A stretch of 58,409 bases of DNA, from positions 1 to 58,409 of the forward strand of contig JARSSO010000043.1 in assembly GCA_029624765.1 (NCBI GenBank), in the 5' to 3' direction. The notes beneath the pieces were generated by a model. That model was not told the origin of the DNA. It searched no databases and worked only from the letters and a program-made list of their open reading frames with translations. This DNA is from Candidatus Contendibacter sp. (GTDB lineage Bacteria; Pseudomonadota; Gammaproteobacteria; Competibacterales; Competibacteraceae). Both the position numbers and the translations under genes were made by a program. Below, piece by piece: positions 54,266 to 58,409 of the stretch (positions within the stretch are counted from its first letter, which is position 1; each line of letters starts with the position of its first letter).

Positions 54266-55468
54266 ATGAGCGTTGCGTCCCCCTCCTCGATCATTATCCA
54301 CCGGGGCGAAGAAACCGCTCCGCCCTCGCCGCCGGCCCCTCCCTTGCCCCTGGAACGCCTGCGCCTGCCCGACGAACTCGACGGTCGCGCCGGCCACAAC
54401 CGCGCCGGCCCGGACGTGGTCTGTCAACTGGCCGCCGGCAACGACCTGGAAGCCGTGCAAGCCTGGCTGGCCGAATTCCACGACTCGCCCCAGACCCTGC
54501 GCAACTACCGCAAGGAAGCCGAGCGCCTGTTGCTGTGGGCGCTGCTGGAGCGCGGCAAACCCCTGTCCAGCCTGACCCGCGAGGACTGCATCCTCTACGA
54601 AAATTTCCTGACCGACCCGCAACCCCGCGACCGCTGGTGCGGGCAAAAGGCGCCCCGTTTCAGCCCCCGCTGGCGACCGTTCCTTGGCCCGCTCAACCCG
54701 GCCAGCCGCAAAGTCGCCATGCTGATCGTCAACGCCCTGTTCAGCTACCTGGTCAAGGCCGGCTATCTGGCCGGCAACCCGCTGGCGCTGGCCCGGCGCC
54801 GGAGTCGCGGCCACCAACCCATGCGCCAGGTCGAACGCTTTCTTGAACACGACCAATGGCAAGCCCTGCTCACCACGGTCGACGGACTGCCCCGCGATAG
54901 CGAACGGGATTGCCAGCACCACGCCCGCGCCAAGTATCTGACCGCCCTGCTCTACCTGCTTGGCCCACGGGTCAGCGAAGTCGCTGAGCACACCATGAGC
55001 AGCTTCGTCCAGATTCGCGGCCGCTGGTGGTGGCGCGTGATCGGCAAGGGCCGCAAGGAAGCTCAAGTTCCCGTCAACCAGGACATGCTGCAAGCCCTGC
55101 GCGACTACCGCCGTTTCCACGGCCTCCCGCCCCTGCCCACGCCAGACGAGACCACGCCGCTGGTGCTCAACCTCAAGGGAACCGGCGGCATCGGCGACAA
55201 CATGATCTACCGCATTGTCAAGGACCTGGTGGCGAAAGCGGCGAACCGGCTGGAAGCGGACGATCCCCACCAGGCCGACAAGCTGCGCCGCGCCTCCACC
55301 CACTGGTTCCGCCACACCAGCATCACCCATCAGGCCGACGCCGGCATCGATATTCAATTCCTCCAGCGCAACGCCCGCCACGCCCGTATCGACACCACCG
55401 GCCTCTACCTGCACGCCGAGGAAAAGGAATGGCACGAAACCATGGAACGGCATCGGCTCAAGGAATGA
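54266..55468 (+). CDS. Tyrosine recombinase / integrase
   Basis: 400 residues. An N-terminal SAM-like core-binding domain (about 60-175, DLEAVQAWLAEFHDSPQTLRNYRKEAERLLLWAL) and catalytic domain (185-390). Catalytic set: R235 (LGPRVSEV), K261 (IGKGRK), H346-x-x-R349 (HWFRHTS), H372 (ARHARIDTT) and nucleophile Y381 (GLYLHAEEKEWHETMERHRLK). All present, so it should be active. The first 50 residues are Pro/Ala-rich. The type resembles XerCD-like phage or integron-distant recombinases that move accessory islands. A copy of its last 28 codons lies beyond the neighbouring ATPase gene. Confidence 0.93.
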   Translation: MSVASPSSIIIHRGEETAPPSPPAPPLPLERLRLPDELDGRAGHNRAGPDVVCQLAAGNDLEAVQAWLAEFHDSPQTLRNYRKEAERLLLWALLERGKPLSSLTREDCILYENFLTDPQPRDRWCGQKAPRFSPRWRPFLGPLNPASRKVAMLIVNALFSYLVKAGYLAGNPLALARRRSRGHQPMRQVERFLEHDQWQALLTTVDGLPRDSERDCQHHARAKYLTALLYLLGPRVSEVAEHTMSSFVQIRGRWWWRVIGKGRKEAQVPVNQDMLQALRDYRRFHGLPPLPTPDETTPLVLNLKGTGGIGDNMIYRIVKDLVAKAANRLEADDPHQADKLRRASTHWFRHTSITHQADAGIDIQFLQRNARHARIDTTGLYLHAEEKEWHETMERHRLKE

Positions 55469-55475
55469 ATCGTGC

Positions 55476-56633
55476 CTACGGATGGTCGATCAGACGCCAG
55501 CCCACGACATGGAGCCCTTCCCGTTCATAGCACTCCTCTCCGCCGTACACCAGAATCGGCGGCAAGGCATCGTTCCCGACCAGGGCCAGCCATTTTTGGG
55601 CGGCTTGCGGCCAGTCCGCCGCAAACGTGCTGCCCGATTTGATCTCGATGGCTTGTAACCCCCGCGGCGTTTCATACAGCACGTCCACTTCGTGGCCGAC
55701 ATGATCGCGCCAGAAATACAGATCGGCCGGCTGGCCTGCGTGGAATCGCCGTTTGACCAGTTCCCCGACCACCCAGGTTTCAAACAGCGCGCCGCGCGCG
55801 GCATGGGTCTCGATGCTCGCCGGATCGCGAATGCCTAGCAACCAGGCCATCAGTCCGACATCCAGAAAATACAGCTTCGGGGTTTTGACCAGTCGCTTGC
55901 CGAAATTGCGGTGATACGGAGGCAGGCGCAGGACCAGATAACTCGCCTCCAGCACCGACAACCAGTCGCGCGCCGTCACCGCCGAAACGCCGCAATCGGC
56001 GCCCAGAGCGGCCAGGTTGAGCATCTGGCCGGATCGGGCCGCGCACATCCGCGCGAAACGCTGAAACTGGGTCAGATCGCGGATAGCGACCAATTGCCGG
56101 ACATCGCGTTCCAGATAGGTCGCGACATAGTTGGGAAACCAGTCCGCCGGCGACAGGTCACGGTCGTACAGCGCCGGATATCCGCCCTGCCACAGCATCG
56201 CTTCCAGCGAACGCGGCTGCCGATCCACCCCCGCCAGTTCGTCCGCCGACAAGGGCAACAGCTCGATGCGCCCCACCCGGCCGGCAAGCGATTGGGTCAC
56301 GCCGGACATCAAATCGAACTGAGCGGAACCCGTCAGGATGAAATCGCCCATTCGACCCCGTTCGTCCACCAGCCCCTGCACCCAGGACAGCAACGCCGGA
56401 CAGCGCTGTGCTTCGTCCAAAATGGCGCCCTCGTCGAATCGCCGCAAGAACCGGCGTGGATCGCGCTCGGCGAACTCGCGCTCGTCCGGATTTTCCAGCG
56501 AAACATACGGTTTGTCGGCGAATGCGGCCTTCGCCAAAGTTGTTTTGCCCGACTGGCGTGGCCCCGTCAAGACGATGACCGGGAAGCCTTTCGCCAGACG
56601 ATGCAAGGTGCTCGTCGCGGTGCGGGGAATCAT
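55476..56633 (-). CDS. AAA_14/DUF4143 ATPase
   Basis: 385 residues. An N-terminal P-loop ATPase (GPRQSGKTT at 24-32; Walker B ILDEAQRCP; sensor ILTGSAQFDLM) followed by DUF4143 (about 200-385, ARDWLSVLEASYLVLRLPPYHRNFGKRLVKTPKLYF and the C-terminal nuclease-like HEVDVLYETPRGLQAIEIKS). The family is widespread and often multicopy in bacteria and archaea; its function is not established. Its stop is 8 bases from the recombinase stop on the other strand, and a relic of the recombinase 3' end lies 120 bases upstream of its start. Confidence 0.9.
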   Translation of the reverse strand: MIPRTATSTLHRLAKGFPVIVLTGPRQSGKTTLAKAAFADKPYVSLENPDEREFAERDPRRFLRRFDEGAILDEAQRCPALLSWVQGLVDERGRMGDFILTGSAQFDLMSGVTQSLAGRVGRIELLPLSADELAGVDRQPRSLEAMLWQGGYPALYDRDLSPADWFPNYVATYLERDVRQLVAIRDLTQFQRFARMCAARSGQMLNLAALGADCGVSAVTARDWLSVLEASYLVLRLPPYHRNFGKRLVKTPKLYFLDVGLMAWLLGIRDPASIETHAARGALFETWVVGELVKRRFHAGQPADLYFWRDHVGHEVDVLYETPRGLQAIEIKSGSTFAADWPQAAQKWLALVGNDALPPILVYGGEECYEREGLHVVGWRLIDHP

Positions 56634-56753
56634 TCTTGCAAATCAAAACTAAAACTATTGATTTGTAATTTTAATTAAATTACAGGTTCTTGCGCAAGCT
56701 TCCTTGCTGTTTGAGGAGTGAAGTGGGCTTGGAGCGTGATTTCTTATGCAGCC

Positions 56754-56837
56754 TGTATCGACCCTGCGGGACTGTACCCGCGCGCCGAGGAAAACCAACA
56801 ACACGAAACGATGGAACGGCATCGTCTCAAAGATTAA
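56754..56837 (+). pseudogene. Relic of the recombinase 3' end
   Basis: This stretch reads CIDPAGLYPRAEENQQHETMERHRLKD and stops. The recombinase ends RIDTTGLYLHAEEKEWHETMERHRLKE and stops. The DNA matches throughout the second half. It includes the Tyr context but is too short to function. Upstream bases (56634-56753) show no further clear similarity. The 291-base gap before gdhA holds nothing else beyond this relic. Confidence 0.75.
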
Positions 56838-56924
56838 ACTTCCGCCGCTTCGAACCGGGCGGACTTGCTCGGCGGAGCGTGGTTCGCGACCAAAATCCAA
56901 ATCAAATCAAGGGAAAATCCCGTT

Positions 56925-58280
56925 ATGTCTTCCTATATTCACGACACGATCAACTACCTCAAGCAGTCCAGTCCAGCGCAGGACGAATTCTACCAGGCCG
57001 CCGAGGAAGTGCTTTCCTCACTCAAGCCACTGCTCGACCGCAACCCGAAATACCAGAAGCACAACATCATCCAGCGCATCGTCGAACCGGAGCGGCAAAT
57101 CCTGTTCCGGGTCGCCTGGGTCGATGATCGGGGCAATGTCCAGGTCAACAAGGGCTACCGCATCGAGTTCAACTCCGCCATCGGCCCCTACAAGGGCGGT
57201 CTGCGCTTCCATCCCAACGTCACCGCCGGCACCATCAAGTTCCTGGGCTTCGAGCAGATATTCAAAAACTCCCTGACTGGTCTGGCCATCGGCGGCGCCA
57301 AGGGCGGCTCCAACTTCGACCCCAAGGGTAAATCTGACAACGAAATCATGCGGTTCTGCCAGTCGTTCATGACCGAGCTGTTCCGCCACATCGGCGCCAC
57401 CATCGACGTGCCGGCGGGCGACATCGGCGTTGGTGGGCGCGAGATCGGCTACCTCTACGGCCAGTACAAGCGCCTGACCGGTAAATACGAAGGTGTTCTA
57501 ACTGGCAAGGGTCTGAACTGGGGTGGCTCCCTGGTGCGCACCGAAGCCACCGGCTATGGCGCCGTCTACTTCGCCCAGAACATGCTGGCCGAACGCGGCG
57601 ATTCCCTGGAAGGCAAGGTCTGCACGGTCTCCGGCTCCGGCAACGTCTCCATCTACACCATCGAAAAGCTCTATCAGGTCGGCGCCAAGCCGGTCACCGC
57701 CAGCGACTCCAACGGCATGATTCACGACAAGGACGGCATTGACCTAAATCTGCTCAAGCGAGTCAAGGAAGTCGAGCGCGCCCGGTTGACGCGCTACGCC
57801 GAACAACGGCCGAACGCCGTCTACACCCCGGTCGAAGACTACCCCGCCGGCCGCAATGGCATCTGGGGCGTACCCTGCCAGGCCGCCTTCCCCAGCGCCA
57901 CCCAGAACGAAGTGAGCGAGGAAGACGCCGCCGAATTGCTCAAAAACGGCTGTATCTGCATCTCCGAAGGGGCCAACATGCCTTCGACCGCCGGCGCGAT
58001 CGACAAATTCCTGGCTTCCGGCATCGCCTACGGCCCGGCCAAGGCCGCCAACGCCGGCGGTGTCGCCACCAGCCAGTTAGAGATGAGCCAGAACGCCAGC
58101 ATGTTGCAGTGGACCTTTGAGGAGGTGGACGCCAAACTCCAGCGCATCATGGCAAACATCTACCGCACCGCCAGCGCGACCGCCAAGGAATTCGGCGCCC
58201 CTGGCAACCTGGTGCTCGGCGCCAACGTCGCCGGCTTCCGCAAGGTCGCCGACGCCATGATCGACCAGGGCGTGGTTTGA
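56925..58280 (+). CDS. gdhA: NADP-specific glutamate dehydrogenase
   Basis: Converts 2-oxoglutarate and ammonium to glutamate, usually in the assimilatory direction for this hexameric GdhA group. 451 residues from ATG 56925, which has AAGGGA 10 bases upstream; longer frames run into the recombinase relic. Motifs: GYRIEFNSAIGPYKGGLRFHP, LAIGGAKGGSNFDPKGKSD, VPAGDIGVGGREIGYLYGQYK, the nucleotide-binding SGSGNVSIYTIEKL (Gly-x-Gly-x-x-Ser type) and ANAGGVATSQLEMSQNA. It ends the window's coding part. Confidence 0.97.
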   Translation: MSSYIHDTINYLKQSSPAQDEFYQAAEEVLSSLKPLLDRNPKYQKHNIIQRIVEPERQILFRVAWVDDRGNVQVNKGYRIEFNSAIGPYKGGLRFHPNVTAGTIKFLGFEQIFKNSLTGLAIGGAKGGSNFDPKGKSDNEIMRFCQSFMTELFRHIGATIDVPAGDIGVGGREIGYLYGQYKRLTGKYEGVLTGKGLNWGGSLVRTEATGYGAVYFAQNMLAERGDSLEGKVCTVSGSGNVSIYTIEKLYQVGAKPVTASDSNGMIHDKDGIDLNLLKRVKEVERARLTRYAEQRPNAVYTPVEDYPAGRNGIWGVPCQAAFPSATQNEVSEEDAAELLKNGCICISEGANMPSTAGAIDKFLASGIAYGPAKAANAGGVATSQLEMSQNASMLQWTFEEVDAKLQRIMANIYRTASATAKEFGAPGNLVLGANVAGFRKVADAMIDQGVV

Positions 58281-58299
58281 TCCCTGGTTGACACCTGCC

Positions 58300-58333
58300 G
58301 TCGCCGGTCCGGGCCGATATTCGGGCCGGCGAC
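58300..58333 (+). terminator. Hairpin after gdhA
   Basis: GTCGCCGG (58300-58307) pairs with CCGGCGAC (58326-58333), and inner GC bases extend the pairing. It lies 20 bases past the gdhA stop, without a T tract. The last 75 bases of the window hold a TATAAT at 58381, but no correctly spaced -35 element. Confidence 0.5.
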
Positions 58334-58409
58334 GCGGTCATCGCGGCGCCCGCTCTAGGCCGTGTTGACGTTCACGTGTCTATAATGTAGACGAAATATT
58401 ATCTAGGAT

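Noticed and set aside
54143..55453. Open frame of 436 codons on the minus strand opposite the recombinase
   Set aside because: Antisense shadow of a gene with a complete R-K-HxxR-H-Y set.
58365..58386. Promoter at the end of the window (TTGACG and TATAAT)
   Set aside because: The two hexamers are only 10 bases apart, too close for a sigma-70 promoter, and the downstream gene is outside the window.

Overview
The window looks like a chromosomal segment of a GC-rich gammaproteobacterium. The lolA-rarA pair with serS nearby is a gammaproteobacterial arrangement. A class I PHA synthase, a biosynthetic-type thiolase and a pyrophosphate-dependent phosphofructokinase suggest a storage-polymer accumulator with flexible glycolysis, perhaps a Competibacter-like lineage; that placement is inference from gene content only. 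No rRNA, tRNA, CRISPR array or intact insertion sequence was found.

Region by region. 1-465: non-coding, with two REP/MITE-like palindromes. 0.5-9.6 kb: housekeeping genes (lolA, rarA, serS, DAHP synthase), with a PPi-phosphofructokinase, an HPr-domain protein and a thiolase lying between rarA and serS. 9.6-16.5 kb: membrane-anchored J-domain protein, a 1401-residue triple-repeat HEAT-like protein and phaC. 16.5-37.6 kb: a minus-strand aromatic-acid/amino-acid gene set (iorA-iorB-livK-livH-livM ... livG-livF-CBS/ACT-paaK) that is interrupted between livM and livG by about 12 kb of accessory DNA. That DNA holds a lectin/CARDB protein, two RCC1 propeller proteins, two nearly identical DUF3782-type nuclease-fold proteins, a membrane Ser/Thr kinase, a coiled-coil exported protein and an AAA/PD-(D/E)XK protein. 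37.8-41.4 kb: a four-gene operon with a CarH-like B12-binding protein, histidine kinase and response regulator. 41.5-50.9 kb: KfrA-like DNA-binding protein, sulfatase/HAD/lipoprotein group, AraC regulator, patatin and an atypical PEP/pyruvate-binding protein. 51-57 kb: a small accessory island (Phd/VapC pair, DUF262/DUF1524 protein, fused VapB-VapC relic, tyrosine recombinase, AAA_14/DUF4143 ATPase and a recombinase 3'-end relic). 56.9-58.3 kb: gdhA.

How they work together. The ior/liv/paaK set would import branched-chain or aromatic amino acids and turn aryl-pyruvates or aryl-acetates into aryl-acetyl-CoA. The inserted block encodes exported proteins that share a Cys-containing module (six copies) and BACON domains, co-directional with a Ser/Thr kinase. 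This is the best candidate for an undescribed surface or sensing system here. The block shows active remodelling: a 2,623-bp tandem duplication, a BACON domain lost by deletion, and a decayed RCC1 gene start joined to a livM-like fragment.
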